Shown here one piece after another: positions 50,618 to 61,326 of a DNA stretch of 64,000 nt (position 1 is its first letter; each line of letters opens with the position of its first letter). Location: NCBI RefSeq assembly GCF_036324365.1, contig NZ_CP137080.1:62001-126000 (forward strand), read 5' to 3'. The DNA is from Microbacterium limosum (GTDB lineage: Bacteria; Actinomycetota; Actinomycetes; Actinomycetales; Microbacteriaceae). The translations under genes were made by a program, and so were the position numbers. The notes below the pieces were generated by a model, which ran no database searches, was not told the origin of the DNA, and was given only the letters and a program-made list of their open reading frames with translations.

Positions 50618-51214
50618 ATGGCACAGCACCCGCACGCGATCGCCGGCGTCGTCCTCGCCGCAGGTGCGGGATCGCGTTTCGGCGGGCCGAAGGCGCTCGC
50701 CCGCGATTCCGACGGCGAGGCGTGGATCGCGCTCGCCGTCGAGGTGCTGAGGGAGGGCGGCTGCGCGCCCGTTGTGGTCACGCTCGGCGCCTCCGCGGAC
50801 CATGCCCAGGCGCTCGTTCCCGCGAACGCCGAGCCGGTGCGGGTCGAGGCGTGGACGCGCGGCCTGTCGGCATCGGTCGCGGCGGGCCTCGACGCGGCGG
50901 CCGCGCACGAGGTCGACGCCGTCGTGGTGATGCCCGTCGACACCCCGGATGCCGCGGCATCCGCCGTGCGCCGTGTCATCGCCGCGGCCGGCCCGCGACC
51001 GCGGCGGGCGCTCGTGCAGGCCACGTATGCGCGGCGGCCGGGGCATCCCGTGCTCATCGGTGCCGACCATGTGCGCCCGCTGATCGCGGCCCTGGAGGGC
51101 GACCGCGGTGCGCGAGACTACCTGCGTGCGAACGGCGCGGTCGCCCTCGAGTGCGAAGACCTGTGGAGCGGCGCCGACATCGACACGCGTTCCGAGGCCG
51201 GATCCGGAGGGTAG
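50618..51214 (+). CDS. MocA-like nucleotidyltransferase
   Basis: 198 residues, NTP-transferase fold: GVVLAAGAGSRFGGPKAL (about 9-26) is the nucleotide site, and VVMPVDTPDA the metal-binding Asp. Members add CMP or GMP to Mo-molybdopterin; MocA makes the cytosine dinucleotide cofactor used by xanthine-dehydrogenase-type enzymes. RRPGHPVLIGADHV matches that group. It probably prepares the xdh cofactor, acting with XdhC. Confidence 0.87.
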   Translation: MAQHPHAIAGVVLAAGAGSRFGGPKALARDSDGEAWIALAVEVLREGGCAPVVVTLGASADHAQALVPANAEPVRVEAWTRGLSASVAAGLDAAAAHEVDAVVVMPVDTPDAAASAVRRVIAAAGPRPRRALVQATYARRPGHPVLIGADHVRPLIAALEGDRGARDYLRANGAVALECEDLWSGADIDTRSEAGSGG

Positions 51215-51236
51215 GGCGCCGATCGTCCGCCGGCGA

Positions 51237-52163
51237 CTACCGCGTGCCGTCGAGCACGACGTTGAGCGCGGGCTCGCCCCTCACCATGCGCTCGGCCTGC
51301 GTGCGCACGAGTCGCGCGATGCGCGGCCGCATCGCGTCGGAGGCGCCGCCCACGTGCGGGGAGACGAGCACTCCGGGCAGGCGCCAGAGCGGGTGGCCCG
51401 GCGGCAGGGGCTCGGGATCGGTCACGTCCAGCGCGGCGCGGATGCGACCATGCTCCACGTGGCGCACCAGCGCGTCGGTGTCGATGAGCGGCCCGCGGCC
51501 GACGTTGACGACGAGCGCGCCGTCGGGAAGGGCCGAGAGCACCTCGTCGTCGATGATGTGACGGGTGCTCTCCCCGCCCGGCAGCGTCGTGATCAGGATG
51601 TCGGCGCCCGGCAGCAGCTCGGGGAGCTCCGAGACGCCGTGCACGACCACCCCGTCCTCCTCGCGGGCGCGGGAGGCGACGGGGACGATCTCCACCTCGA
51701 ACCCCTGCAGGCGGGCGGCCACCGCCTTGCCGACCCCGCCGTACCCCAGCAGCAGCACGCGGCGATCGGCGAGGCTCGGGGTGAAGGCGGTCGTCCAGCT
51801 CTCGCTGATCTGCGAGTGCACGAAATGCGGGATGCCGCGCTGGGCCGCCAGCGTCAGGGCGACGGCGAGCTCCGCCGTGGACGTCTCGTGCACGCTCGCG
51901 GCGTTGGCGAACAGCGTGCCCTCCGGCAGGCGCTCCTTCATCCCCTCGTAGCCGATCGACTGCCCCTGGACGAGGCGCGTCTCCACGGTCTCGAGCATCG
52001 GCAGCCGCCTGCCGCCCCCGAGGTAGGGCGGGACCACGATGTCGATGACCGGCCGGGGCGCGGGGGTGGAGAGGTCCCACACGATCACCTCGACGCCCTC
52101 CGGCGGGGGTGTCAGGTCTTCGGCGAGCTGCTCGGTGGGCACGGACACGACGACGTGGGTCAT
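51237..52163 (-). CDS. D-2-hydroxyacid dehydrogenase family protein
   Basis: 308 residues. NAD(P) fold LLLGYGGVGKAVAARL, then NVGRGPLIDTDALV with the substrate Arg, Glu in DVTDPEPLPPGHPLW and His in SPHVGGASD. This is the glyoxylate/hydroxypyruvate reductase type. In this setting it may reduce glyoxylate released from allantoin. It converges with the MocA-like gene (22 nt apart), so the link to the island is suggestive only. Confidence 0.9.
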   Translation of the reverse strand: MTHVVVSVPTEQLAEDLTPPPEGVEVIVWDLSTPAPRPVIDIVVPPYLGGGRRLPMLETVETRLVQGQSIGYEGMKERLPEGTLFANAASVHETSTAELAVALTLAAQRGIPHFVHSQISESWTTAFTPSLADRRVLLLGYGGVGKAVAARLQGFEVEIVPVASRAREEDGVVVHGVSELPELLPGADILITTLPGGESTRHIIDDEVLSALPDGALVVNVGRGPLIDTDALVRHVEHGRIRAALDVTDPEPLPPGHPLWRLPGVLVSPHVGGASDAMRPRIARLVRTQAERMVRGEPALNVVLDGTR

Positions 52164-52175
52164 GCTTCCAGCCTA
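52164..52175 (-). promoter_or_regulatory. Leaderless promoter
   Basis: TAGGCT (52170-52175, minus strand), 6 nt, ATG at 52163. No ribosome site is present. Confidence 0.55.
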
Positions 52176-52302
52176 GAGACGTCGCGCGGGCCGGGTTCGC
52201 GCGCCTGCCCGCACCGTTCGCCGGGGGCCGATCGGGGGCTTACCCCCTACGCCCCGCGCCGCCGGGGGCTACGCTCGGCATCGAACCGAAGGGAGCTTCC
52301 CC

Positions 52303-52734
52303 ATGATTCCCGAGATCAACTACTGGGCCGTGCTCATCGCCACGGCATCGAGCATGGTCGTCGGCTCGATCTGGTACACGCCGAAGGTGTTCGGCACGAG
52401 GTGGGCGCGGCTCGCGAAGGTCGACATGGACCGGCCCGGCGCGTCCGCCGTGCTGCCGATCGTCGTGACGGTGATCGTGAGCTTCGTCACCGCCTGGGTG
52501 CTCGCGGGGGCCGTGGCCATCGCCTGGCACTTCTACGGCGGATCGTTCCTCGTGTCGGCGCTCGTGACGGGGCTCCTGCTCTGGGCCGGCTTCACCGCGG
52601 CGCGGTTCATCACCCACGACGCGTTCGAGGGTCGCCCGGGCGCGCTCACGGTGATGAACGTCGCGCACGAACTGGTGACGATCGTCGTAATGGCGCTCAT
52701 CATCGGCGTGTGGCCCCCGGCCGGGACCGTCTGA
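52303..52734 (+). CDS. DUF1761 family membrane protein
   Basis: 143 residues, four predicted helices. The start INYWAVLIATASSMVVGSIW followed by YTPKVFGTRWARL is the DUF1761 pattern. Function unknown. AAGGGAG lies 8 nt upstream of the ATG, and a -10 box TACGCT lies near 52270, giving a normal leader of about 27 nt. Convergent with purQ. Confidence 0.88.
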   Translation: MIPEINYWAVLIATASSMVVGSIWYTPKVFGTRWARLAKVDMDRPGASAVLPIVVTVIVSFVTAWVLAGAVAIAWHFYGGSFLVSALVTGLLLWAGFTAARFITHDAFEGRPGALTVMNVAHELVTIVVMALIIGVWPPAGTV

Positions 52735-52744
52735 ACCCGCAGGC

Positions 52745-53452
52745 TCAGGCGGCGGCGCCCACGAGGGCCGCGACGGCGCTTTCGAAGAAGACCCGGCCGT
52801 CGGTACCCGATCGCATCGCGGCGCGGGTGTCGGGGCCGAAGCCGGGCTCGACCGCGTGCTCGGGGTGAGGCATGAGGCCCACGACGTTTCCGCGCTCGTT
52901 GCGCAGGCCGGCGATGTCGCGCAGCGATCCGTTGGGGTTGACGCCCAGATACCGGAACGCCACGAGACCCTCGCCCTCGATCCGATCGAGGGTGTCGTCG
53001 TCGGCGATGTAGCCGCCGTCCCCGTTCTTCAGCGGGATGACGATCTCCTGGCCGTCCGCGAAGCCGTTGGTCCACGCGGTGTCGGCGCTCTCGACGCGCA
53101 GCCGCTGGTCGCGCCGGATGAACTGCTGGTGGGCGTTTCTGATCAGCCCGCCGGGCAGCAGGTGCGCCTCGACGAGCATCTGGAATCCGTTGCAGATGCC
53201 GAGCACCGGCATCCCGGATGCCGCGGCATCCTTCACCTCGGTCATGATCGGCGAGTGCGCGGCGATCGCGCCCGCGCGCAGGTAGTCGCCGTAGCTGAAT
53301 CCGCCGGGGAGCACGATGGCGTCGACGCCCTGCAGGTCGTGGTCGGCGTGCCAGAGCGCGACCGGCTCCGCGCCGGCGAGCGAGACGGCTCGGCGCGCGT
53401 CGGCGTCGTCGAGCGAGCCGGGGAAGGTGATGACCCCGATGCGCGTCGTCAC
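52745..53452 (-). CDS. purQ: Phosphoribosylformylglycinamidine synthase subunit PurQ (glutaminase)
   Basis: 235 residues. Class I glutamine amidotransferase that gives ammonia to PurL. Nucleophile Cys87 in GICNGFQML; catalytic His/Glu in [22 protein letters not shown] and FPGSLDD typical of PurQ. GTG 53452 overlaps the purS stop (GTGA). It works with purS and the distant purL. Confidence 0.97.
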   Translation of the reverse strand: MTTRIGVITFPGSLDDADARRAVSLAGAEPVALWHADHDLQGVDAIVLPGGFSYGDYLRAGAIAAHSPIMTEVKDAAASGMPVLGICNGFQMLVEAHLLPGGLIRNAHQQFIRRDQRLRVESADTAWTNGFADGQEIVIPLKNGDGGYIADDDTLDRIEGEGLVAFRYLGVNPNGSLRDIAGLRNERGNVVGLMPHPEHAVEPGFGPDTRAAMRSGTDGRVFFESAVAALVGAAA

Positions 53453-53697
53453 GCGACCACCTCGATGTTCACGACATCCTCGATGACCGAGTTCGAGAGG
53501 ATGTCGTCGGCGACCTCGCGTGCCTTGGCGAGCACGGCGTCGGTGACCTCGCCCTCGACGGAGAGCTCGAAGCGCTTCCCGATGCGGACGGCGCTGAAAT
53601 CCTCGACCCCCAGGCGGGAGAGGGCTCCGGTGACGGCCTTCCCCTGCGGGTCCAGCAGCTCGGCCTTGGGCATGACGTCGACGACGATGGTGGGCAT
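53449..53697 (-). CDS. purS: Phosphoribosylformylglycinamidine synthase subunit PurS
   Basis: 82 residues. Small dimeric protein bridging PurQ and Pur[21 protein letters not shown] and KRFELSVEG are characteristic. A GGAGCC ribosome site precedes the ATG, and a -10 box (TAGACT, minus strand) lies about 36 nt upstream. First of the purSQ pair. Confidence 0.96.
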   Translation of the reverse strand: MPTIVVDVMPKAELLDPQGKAVTGALSRLGVEDFSAVRIGKRFELSVEGEVTDAVLAKAREVADDILSNSVIEDVVNIEVVA

Positions 53698-53733
53698 TCG
53701 AGGCTCCGGATGTCGCGGGTGGGGATCGCGGCA

Positions 53734-53739
53734 AGTCTA
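53734..53739 (-). promoter_or_regulatory. Probable purSQ -10 box
   Basis: TAGACT on the minus strand, the same hexamer as upstream of purL. The predicted leader is about 30 nt with a ribosome site. Confidence 0.45.
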
Positions 53740-53815
53740 GCCGCCGGCGCGTTGCCGTCGCCCCGACGTTGTGCGGCGCGACCCCGGCAGAACTTCTTGA
53801 CACTCGTGGGCGTCG

Positions 53816-54109
53816 ATGATCCGCACGTTCTGGACCGTCGGGCTCGTCGCGGCCCGCCCCGCGGCGGCGATGCTGGGTCTGTTCACCTTCGTCACGGCAT
53901 GGAACAACTTCTTCTGGCCGTTCATCGTGCTCGACCGGCAGAACCCGACCCTCCCGGTCGCGCTGTCGCTGCTGCAGTCCAACTACTTCGTCGACTACTC
54001 GATCGTGCTCGCCGGCGTGCTGCTGTCCACCATCCCCCTGCTCATCCTCTTCGTGTTCGCGGGGAGGCAGCTGGTGAGTGGCATCATGCAGGGGGCAGTA
54101 AAGGGCTGA
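53816..54109 (+). pseudogene. C-terminal remnant of a carbohydrate ABC permease (CebG/MalG type)
   Basis: 97 codons matching only the last third of a sugar permease: [20 protein letters not shown] and [18 protein letters not shown], ending in the typical [15 protein letters not shown]. About two thirds, including the EAA loop and most helices, is missing; a stop codon lies in frame eight codons upstream of the ATG and no ribosome site exists. Intact genes of this type stand before beta-glucosidase genes in cellobiose (ceb) operons. This is a deletion remnant. Confidence 0.85.
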
Positions 54110-54165
54110 GGCTGCTGCGTCACAGCGCCTTCCGTCCGTCATCTCCACCAAGAAAGGAGCGCGCG

Positions 54166-55632
<1,467 letters not shown>

Positions 55633-55686
55633 CCCGTCCCGCGCCCGCGGCTCGACGGCGAAGCGCCGCTGCGCCCGGCGTCGTTC

Positions 55687-56137
55687 GTGCGCGGCGGGGC
55701 GGTCGACGGGGCGCTGGTCGCGTCGCAGCACGCCGGCGATGGCTTCATCGAGGCGATTGCCGCCGCCGTCCCGCTCGTGTTCGGCGGCCGTCCGGCCAGG
55801 TGGAGCGACACGCACCACTTCGTCGACGTCGACAACGTCGCGGGTGCTCGCGTGGCGACGCAGCACCTCATCGAGCGCGAGCGACATGATGGCGCGCGCC
55901 GCGATCCGCGTGCTCACCACCGAGGGTATCCGGGTGCCCGAGGACGTCGCGATCGTCGGCTACGACGACACTCCGGTCGCGACCGATCGCGAGCCCCAGC
56001 TGACGACGATCCGTCAGCCGCTCGAGCGGATGGGCGAGACGATGGCGTCGTTGCTGATCCAGGTGATCGCGGGCACGGCACCGGCGGAGCGGGCGCTGAT
56101 CATGCCCACCGAGCTCGTGGTGCGCGAGACGACCTGA
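55687..56137 (+). pseudogene. Remnant of a LacI family repressor (CebR-like)
   Basis: Two pieces of one LacI-type ligand domain in different frames. Piece 1 (55687 to about 55872): VDGALVASQHAGDGFIEA, VPLVFGGRP, HFVDVDNVAGARVATQHLIE. Piece 2 (from about 55880): SDMMARAAIRVLTTEGIRVP, EDVAIVGYDDTPVA, up to the stop. Some 70-80 residues between them are deleted and the DNA-binding N-terminus is absent. It cannot act as a repressor. With the permease remnant it marks decay of a ceb-like locus. Confidence 0.85.
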
Positions 56138-56156
56138 TTCCGCGGATCCGCGGGGC

Positions 56157-57029
56157 TCAGCCGCGGCCGGGGGAGGTCGCCAGGAGCGCGTTCCCCCAGG
56201 GGTCCTCGAACGACAGTGTGCGTCCGTCATCCTGCACGGCCGTGCCGAAGTGGGCCAGGCGCTCGCCCAGACCGCCCAGGGCGTCGTCGTCGGGGAGCGT
56301 GAGATCGATGCGGCCGAGCCCGAGCGCCGGCATGCGGGGCCCCGCGCCCCGGGAGTTCCACACGTTCATCGCCATGTGGTGGTGGTAGCCGCCGGCACTG
56401 ACGAACAGCGCCTGGCCGCCGAGGGCGGCCGTCTGGTCGAACCCGAGCCGGCCCACGTAGAACGCGTGGGCGGTGGCGATGTCGCCGACGGACAGGTGCA
56501 CGTGGCCGACGGATGCCGGCGACGAGCCGCTCGCGGCATCCTCGCTCAAGTGCTCGCGGAGGAAGGCGGCCGGGTCGAGATGCAGCGTCGCCATCTCGAT
56601 CTGCCCGTGGGTCCACGACCACGTCGTCCGGTCGCGATCCCAGTAGAGCTCGATCCCGTTCCCCTCCGGGTCGGTGAGGTAGAACGCCTGGCTCACGAGG
56701 TGGTCGGCGCTGCCGGTGAACGTGTGGGGCGCCCGGGTCGCGACGGAGTACAGGGCCGCGGCGAGGTCGGCCTGGCTCTCGAAGAGGATCGCGGTGTGGA
56801 ACAGCCCGGCCGACCGCGGCGCGGCGGCGCGCAGGTGGGGGCTGTGCCGGAGCACCACGATGACCCGGCCGTCGCGGCCGAGCGCGACGGTGTCACCCTG
56901 GGCGTCGATCACGGTGAGCGTGATCACGTCGCGGTAGAACCGCGTCATGGCGTCGAGGTCGGCGACGTCGAGCGTGACGGCACCCATCGTCGTGGCCGGG
57001 TCGATGCCCGGGCGGGCTGTCTCATTCAC
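56157..57029 (-). CDS. VOC family dioxygenase (catechol 2,3-dioxygenase CatE-like)
   Basis: 290 residues, two vicinal-oxygen-chelate domains. The second carries the metal ligands: His in VGHVHLSVGDI, His in GGYHHHMAMNVW, and Glu near FEDPWGN. The first contains DPEGNGIELYWDR. Resembles B. subtilis CatE/YfiE ring-cleavage or related enzymes. GTG 57029 is used (no ribosome site visible); an ATG 14 codons in (MGAVTLDVADLD) is the alternative. It overlaps the permease stop by 8 nt, so it may be translated by coupling. Confidence 0.85.
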   Translation of the reverse strand: MNETARPGIDPATTMGAVTLDVADLDAMTRFYRDVITLTVIDAQGDTVALGRDGRVIVVLRHSPHLRAAAPRSAGLFHTAILFESQADLAAALYSVATRAPHTFTGSADHLVSQAFYLTDPEGNGIELYWDRDRTTWSWTHGQIEMATLHLDPAAFLREHLSEDAASGSSPASVGHVHLSVGDIATAHAFYVGRLGFDQTAALGGQALFVSAGGYHHHMAMNVWNSRGAGPRMPALGLGRIDLTLPDDDALGGLGERLAHFGTAVQDDGRTLSFEDPWGNALLATSPGRG

Positions 57030-58437
57030 ATGTATGCATAACGCACGGCGAGGTGCGGGCATTCCGCGGGTCCCGGCCCGCCGATGGTCGGCCGGCGGGC
57101 CGGGAACCCGATCGGTCCTGCGGGTCTCCGCCGATCTGCCCGACCGCCGGCAGCGGGCCTCCGTCGTCGGCGCCGGTGCGACGCCAGCGGGCGATCGCGT
57201 TGCCCGCGTGATAGATCCCGAGCGCGGCGGCCGCGCCGAGGACGATGGCGCCGAGCTGGAAGCCGCCGCCCAGGTCCATCGTGAATCCGGCGATCGCGAT
57301 TACGAGTGCGACGGCCCCGGTGTACTGGTTGACGGGCCGGGAGAAGTCCACGCGGCCCTCGACCCAGATCTTGATGCCGATGATGCCGATGAGCCCGTAG
57401 AGCGCCGTCGTGACCCCGCCGAGCACGCCCGCGGGGATCGAGTTGAACACCTCGCCGACCTTCGGCGAGAGGCTGAGGAGGATCGCGACCGATCCCGCCA
57501 CCCAGTACGCGGCCGTGGAGTAGACCCGGGTCGCCGCCATGACGCCGATGTTCTCGCCGTAGGTGGTCGTGCCCGATCCGCCGAAGGCTCCCGCGAGGGC
57601 GGTGGCGGCGCCGTCCGCGATGAGCGCGCGACCGGTCGAGGCGTTGACCCGGTCATCCGTCATCGTCGCGACGCCGCGCACGTGGCCGACGTTCTCGGCG
57701 ATCAGCACGAGCACGACGGGCAGGAACATCGCGATGACGCCCCACGTGCCGGGCGAGGCGAAGTCGGGCAGGGTGAAGGAGGGCAGGCCGATCCACGCGG
57801 CATCCGCCACCGCGGCGTAGTCGACCTCGCCGCGCAGCAGCGCCACGACGTATCCGACGATGACGCCGACGAAGATCGAGATGCGTCCGAGGAAGCCCCG
57901 GAACAGGACGCTGAAGAGCACGACCGCGACGAGGGTGATGGTGGCCGTGATCGGCGCCTGCTGGTAGCTGTCCCACGCCACCGGCGCGAGGTTGAAGCCG
58001 ATCAGGGCGACGATCGCGCCCGCGACGACGGGCGGCATGAGCCGGTTGATCCACCCGAGGCCCGCGAACTGCACGACGACGCCCACGAGGGCGAGCAGGA
58101 CGCCGGTGGCCACGATCCCCGCGAGGGCCGACCCCATGCCCGCCGACGCGGTGGCCGCCGTGACGGGCGCGATGAAGGCGAACGAGGAGCCCAGGTAGCT
58201 GGGCAGCCGGTTCTTCGTGATGAGCAGGAAGAGGATCGTCCCGACGCCGCTGAACAGCAGCGTCGTGGCGACGGGGAACCCCGTGATGGCGGGTACGAGG
58301 AACGTCGCCCCGAACATCGCGACGACGTGCTGCACGCCGACGGCGGCGGTGAGCGGCCAGTTCAGGCGCTCGTTCGGCGCCACGACGGCGTCGGGGGCGA
58401 CGGTGCGGCCGTCGCCGTGCAGGCTCCACAGGGGCAT
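57022..58437 (-). CDS. uraA: Uracil permease (NCS2 family)
   Basis: 471 residues, 14-helix NCS2 fold, proton-coupled. QHVVAMFGATFLVP in helix 1 and TYGENIGVMAATRVYS match UraA, including the Glu in NIG that binds uracil; the helix 8 Glu is in LIAENVGHV. The last 45 residues are a Gly/Arg/Pro-rich tail that runs 8 nt into the VOC gene. GGAGAA upstream of the ATG serves as ribosome site. Xanthine is a less likely substrate. Confidence 0.92.
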   Translation of the reverse strand: MPLWSLHGDGRTVAPDAVVAPNERLNWPLTAAVGVQHVVAMFGATFLVPAITGFPVATTLLFSGVGTILFLLITKNRLPSYLGSSFAFIAPVTAATASAGMGSALAGIVATGVLLALVGVVVQFAGLGWINRLMPPVVAGAIVALIGFNLAPVAWDSYQQAPITATITLVAVVLFSVLFRGFLGRISIFVGVIVGYVVALLRGEVDYAAVADAAWIGLPSFTLPDFASPGTWGVIAMFLPVVLVLIAENVGHVRGVATMTDDRVNASTGRALIADGAATALAGAFGGSGTTTYGENIGVMAATRVYSTAAYWVAGSVAILLSLSPKVGEVFNSIPAGVLGGVTTALYGLIGIIGIKIWVEGRVDFSRPVNQYTGAVALVIAIAGFTMDLGGGFQLGAIVLGAAAALGIYHAGNAIARWRRTGADDGGPLPAVGQIGGDPQDRSGSRPAGRPSAGRDPRNARTSPCVMHTCE

Positions 58438-58461
58438 GGGTTCTCCGTTCGGAAGGGTTGT

Positions 58462-58493
58462 CGGGTCGGACGCCGCGGTCGGCGCCCGACCCG
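58462..58493 (-). terminator. Hairpin between purC and uraA
   Basis: CGGGTCGG (58462-58469) pairs with CCGACCCG (58486-58493) plus partly paired inner bases. It lies 45 nt after the purC stop on the minus strand. No T-tract is present, so termination is uncertain. Confidence 0.4.
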
Positions 58494-58538
58494 GCTGCGC
58501 GAGGTGCGCAGTGATCGGGCTGGTGTCTCGTCGGGCGC

Positions 58539-59468
58539 TCAGGCGCCGGTGAGTCGCGTGAGCAGCTCGCGGTAGCGCGCGCTCGTGCGGTCGATGATGT
58601 CCGCCGGCAGGGCGGGTGGCTCGCCCGTGCGATCCCAGTGGGCGCCGAGCCAGTCGCGCACGATCTGCTTGTCGAAGCTCGCCATCCGCTGCTCGGGCGT
58701 GCCGCCGGCGTTCCACGCCTGCGCGTCCCAGTAGCGAGACGAGTCGCTCGTGAGCACTTCGTCGGCCAGGCGCAGCACGCCCTCCTCGTCGACGCCGAAC
58801 TCGAACTTCGTGTCGGCCAGGATCAGGCCGCGCTTCTCCGCCAGGGCCGCCGCGCGCCGGTAGATCTCGAGCGAGAGGTCGCGCAGCTGCGCGGCCCGCT
58901 CGGCGCCGACCAGCTCGACCGTGCGCTCGTAGGCGATGTTCTCGTCGTGCTCGCCGACGGGGGCCTTGTATGCGGGCGTGTAGATCGGCTCGGGAAGCCG
59001 GTCGCCGTTGCCCAGGCCCTCGGGCAGCCCGATGCCGCACACCGTGCCCGAGGCCTGGTACTCCGCCCACCCCGAGCCCGTCAGATACCCGCGGACGACG
59101 CACTCGATCGGCGCCATCTCCAGCGAACGCACGACCATCGCGCGGCCGGCGACGGCGTCGGGCACCCGCGAGCGGGCGTCGTCGTCGAGACCGAGGTCGG
59201 CGGCGGCCACGAGGTGGTTCGGGATGCCGCGGCCACCGTCGCCGCCGGCGAGCATGTCGAACCACCACAGGCTCAGGGTCGTCAGCAGCTCGCCCTTTCC
59301 GGGGATGCCGGGCGAGAGCACGTGGTCGAACGCGCTGACCCGGTCGGAGGCCACCACCAGCATCCGCTCGGCCACGCCGCCCTCGGGCGTCGTGTCCGGG
59401 ACGTACAGGTCGCGCACCTTGCCGGAGTAGACGTGCCGCCAGCCGGGAAGATCGTGGGGGGAGCTCAC
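58539..59468 (-). CDS. purC: SAICAR synthase PurC
   Basis: 309 residues. Joins CAIR and aspartate with ATP in purine synthesis. YSGKVRDLY at the start binds ATP; SDRVSAFDHVL, PIECVVRGYLTGSGW, LADTKFEFGV and DEVLTSDSSRYW are the standard PurC motifs. GTG 59468 follows a GATAAT box by 6 nt. The longer class typical of actinobacteria and yeast. Confidence 0.97.
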   Translation of the reverse strand: MSSPHDLPGWRHVYSGKVRDLYVPDTTPEGGVAERMLVVASDRVSAFDHVLSPGIPGKGELLTTLSLWWFDMLAGGDGGRGIPNHLVAAADLGLDDDARSRVPDAVAGRAMVVRSLEMAPIECVVRGYLTGSGWAEYQASGTVCGIGLPEGLGNGDRLPEPIYTPAYKAPVGEHDENIAYERTVELVGAERAAQLRDLSLEIYRRAAALAEKRGLILADTKFEFGVDEEGVLRLADEVLTSDSSRYWDAQAWNAGGTPEQRMASFDKQIVRDWLGAHWDRTGEPPALPADIIDRTSARYRELLTRLTGA

Positions 59469-59480
59469 CCGCCCATTATC
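59469..59480 (-). promoter_or_regulatory. Leaderless promoter of purC
   Basis: GATAAT (59475-59480, minus strand), 6 nt, GTG at 59468. The hexamer differs from TAnnnT but the spacing is the same as at other promoters here. Confidence 0.45.
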
Positions 59481-59504
59481 GCGGAGGCGCGCGGCGCGCC
59501 GTGG

Positions 59505-61232
59505 TCAGCGCCGCCGGGGGCGGTCCTCGCGCTTCGCGGAGGCGCCGTGGCGGTCGGGCTTGAGCTCGATGAGCTGGCCGCTGATGCGCGTGCCCTCGAG
59601 CCTGCGCAACGTGTCGCGGGGGAGCTCTGCCGGCAGCTCGACGAGCGAGAAGTCGGTGCGGATCTGGATCGCGCCGAAATCCTCCCGGCGCAGCCCGCCC
59701 TCGTTGGCGAGGGCGCCGACGATCTGGCGGGGCTCGACCCGGTGCCGGCGGCCGACCGAGATGCGGTAGGTCGCGCGCGTCGCGCCGCCGTCGCGGCTGC
59801 GGCGCTCGCGGCCGCCGCGGTCGGTACCCGGGCGCGCGTCGCGCTCGCGCTCGCCACGCGGTTCCGGCGCGGCGTCGGGCTCGAGCAGCAGCGGGGTGTC
59901 GCCCTGCGCGACGATCGCGAGCGCCGCCGCGACATCCGCTTCGGGAACGTCGTGGTGCTCGACGTAGTGGGCGACGATGTCGCGGAAGACGCCGATCTGC
60001 GACGGATCGGCGAGGGCCGCGGTGATCGCGTCGTCGAAGCGGGTGAGGCGCGTGGCGTTGACGTCGTCGACGCTCGGCAGCTTCATCTCGGTCAGGGGCT
60101 GGCGGGTGGCCTTCTCGATCGCGGAGAGCATGCGGCGCTCGCGGGGCGTGACGAAGCTGATCGCCGCCCCCGTGCGCCCGGCACGGCCCGTACGCCCGAC
60201 GCGGTGCACGTAGGACTCGGTGTCGATCGGCAGGTCGTAGTTGACGACGTGGCTGATGCGGTCGACGTCGAGGCCGCGCGCCGCGACATCCGTCGCGACG
60301 AGGATGTCGAGCTTGCCGCTCTTGAGCTGGTTCACGGTGCGCTCACGCTGCGCCTGCGCGACGTCGCCGTTGATGGCGGCGGCGGTGTAGCCGCGGGCCC
60401 GCAGGCGCTCGGCGAGGGTCTCGGTCTCGTTCTTCGTGCGCGTGAAGACGATCATGCCCTCGAAGTTCTCCACCTCGAGGATGCGCGTGAGCGCGTCCAC
60501 CTTCTGCGGGTACGACACGACGAGGTACCGCTCCGTGATGTTCGCGGAGGTCGTGGTCTTGGTCTTGACCGTGATCTCTTCGGGGTCGTTGAGGTACTGG
60601 CCCGAGATGCGGCGGATCTGTGCCGGCATGGTCGCGGAGAAGAGGGCCACCTGCTTGCCGGAGGGGGTGTCGGCGAGGATCGTCTCGACGTCCTCCGCGA
60701 AGCCCATCTTGAGCATCTCGTCGGCCTCGTCGAGCACGAGGAAGCGCAGCTCGGAGAGGTCGAGGGTGCCCTTGTCGAGGTGGTCCATGATGCGGCCGGG
60801 GGTGCCCACGACGATGTGTACGCCGCGGCGGAGGGCGGAGAGCTGCTGGCCGTATCCCTGGCCGCCGTAGACCGGCAGCACGTGCACGCCGCGCAGGTGC
60901 GCCGCGTACTTCTCGAAGGCTTCGCACACCTGCAGGGCCAGCTCGCGGGTCGGTGCGAGCACGAGTGCCTGCGGCGCCTTCTGCGACAGGTCGAGCTGGG
61001 AGAGGATCGGAAGTGCGAAGGCGGCGGTCTTGCCCGTGCCGGTCTGGGCGAGACCGACGACGTCGCGGCCCGACAGCAGGGGTGGGATCGTCGCGGCCTG
61101 GATGGCGGACGGGGTCTCGTATCCGACGTCCTTGAGTGCCTTCAGCACTGCATCGTCGAGACCGAGGTCGGGGAAGGTGGATTCGACGAGGGCAGGCTCT
61201 GCCTCGGCGTGCGTGTTCTTGGAGGAGGCCAT
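59505..61232 (-). CDS. deaD: DEAD-box ATP-dependent RNA helicase (DeaD/CsdA-like)
   Basis: 575 residues. Q motif and Walker A AQTGTGKT (62-69), PTRELALQV, GTPGRIMDHL, DEAD (VLDEADEML near 171), SAT (LFSATMP), ATDVAARGLDVDR and HRVGRTGRAGR. After the helicase core comes a charged Arg/Asp-rich linker and a DbpA-type RNA-binding domain (about 490-560; RISVGRRHRVEPRQIVGALA). It remodels ribosomal or cold-shock RNA. The ATG is 6 nt from a -10 box. Confidence 0.95.
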   Translation of the reverse strand: MASSKNTHAEAEPALVESTFPDLGLDDAVLKALKDVGYETPSAIQAATIPPLLSGRDVVGLAQTGTGKTAAFALPILSQLDLSQKAPQALVLAPTRELALQVCEAFEKYAAHLRGVHVLPVYGGQGYGQQLSALRRGVHIVVGTPGRIMDHLDKGTLDLSELRFLVLDEADEMLKMGFAEDVETILADTPSGKQVALFSATMPAQIRRISGQYLNDPEEITVKTKTTTSANITERYLVVSYPQKVDALTRILEVENFEGMIVFTRTKNETETLAERLRARGYTAAAINGDVAQAQRERTVNQLKSGKLDILVATDVAARGLDVDRISHVVNYDLPIDTESYVHRVGRTGRAGRTGAAISFVTPRERRMLSAIEKATRQPLTEMKLPSVDDVNATRLTRFDDAITAALADPSQIGVFRDIVAHYVEHHDVPEADVAAALAIVAQGDTPLLLEPDAAPEPRGERERDARPGTDRGGRERRSRDGGATRATYRISVGRRHRVEPRQIVGALANEGGLRREDFGAIQIRTDFSLVELPAELPRDTLRRLEGTRISGQLIELKPDRHGASAKREDRPRRR

Positions 61233-61244
61233 ACTGCGACCGTA
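61233..61244 (-). promoter_or_regulatory. Leaderless promoter of the helicase gene
   Basis: TACGGT (61239-61244, minus strand), 6 nt, ATG at 61232. No ribosome site is present. Confidence 0.55.
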
Positions 61245-61326
61245 GCCGGGTGCCTGCCCCGTCGCGACCCGGTGCGCGAGGGCGGACGCCCCGAGGGGTC
61301 GGCGCGGGCCTGGCGACCGGTGCGGC

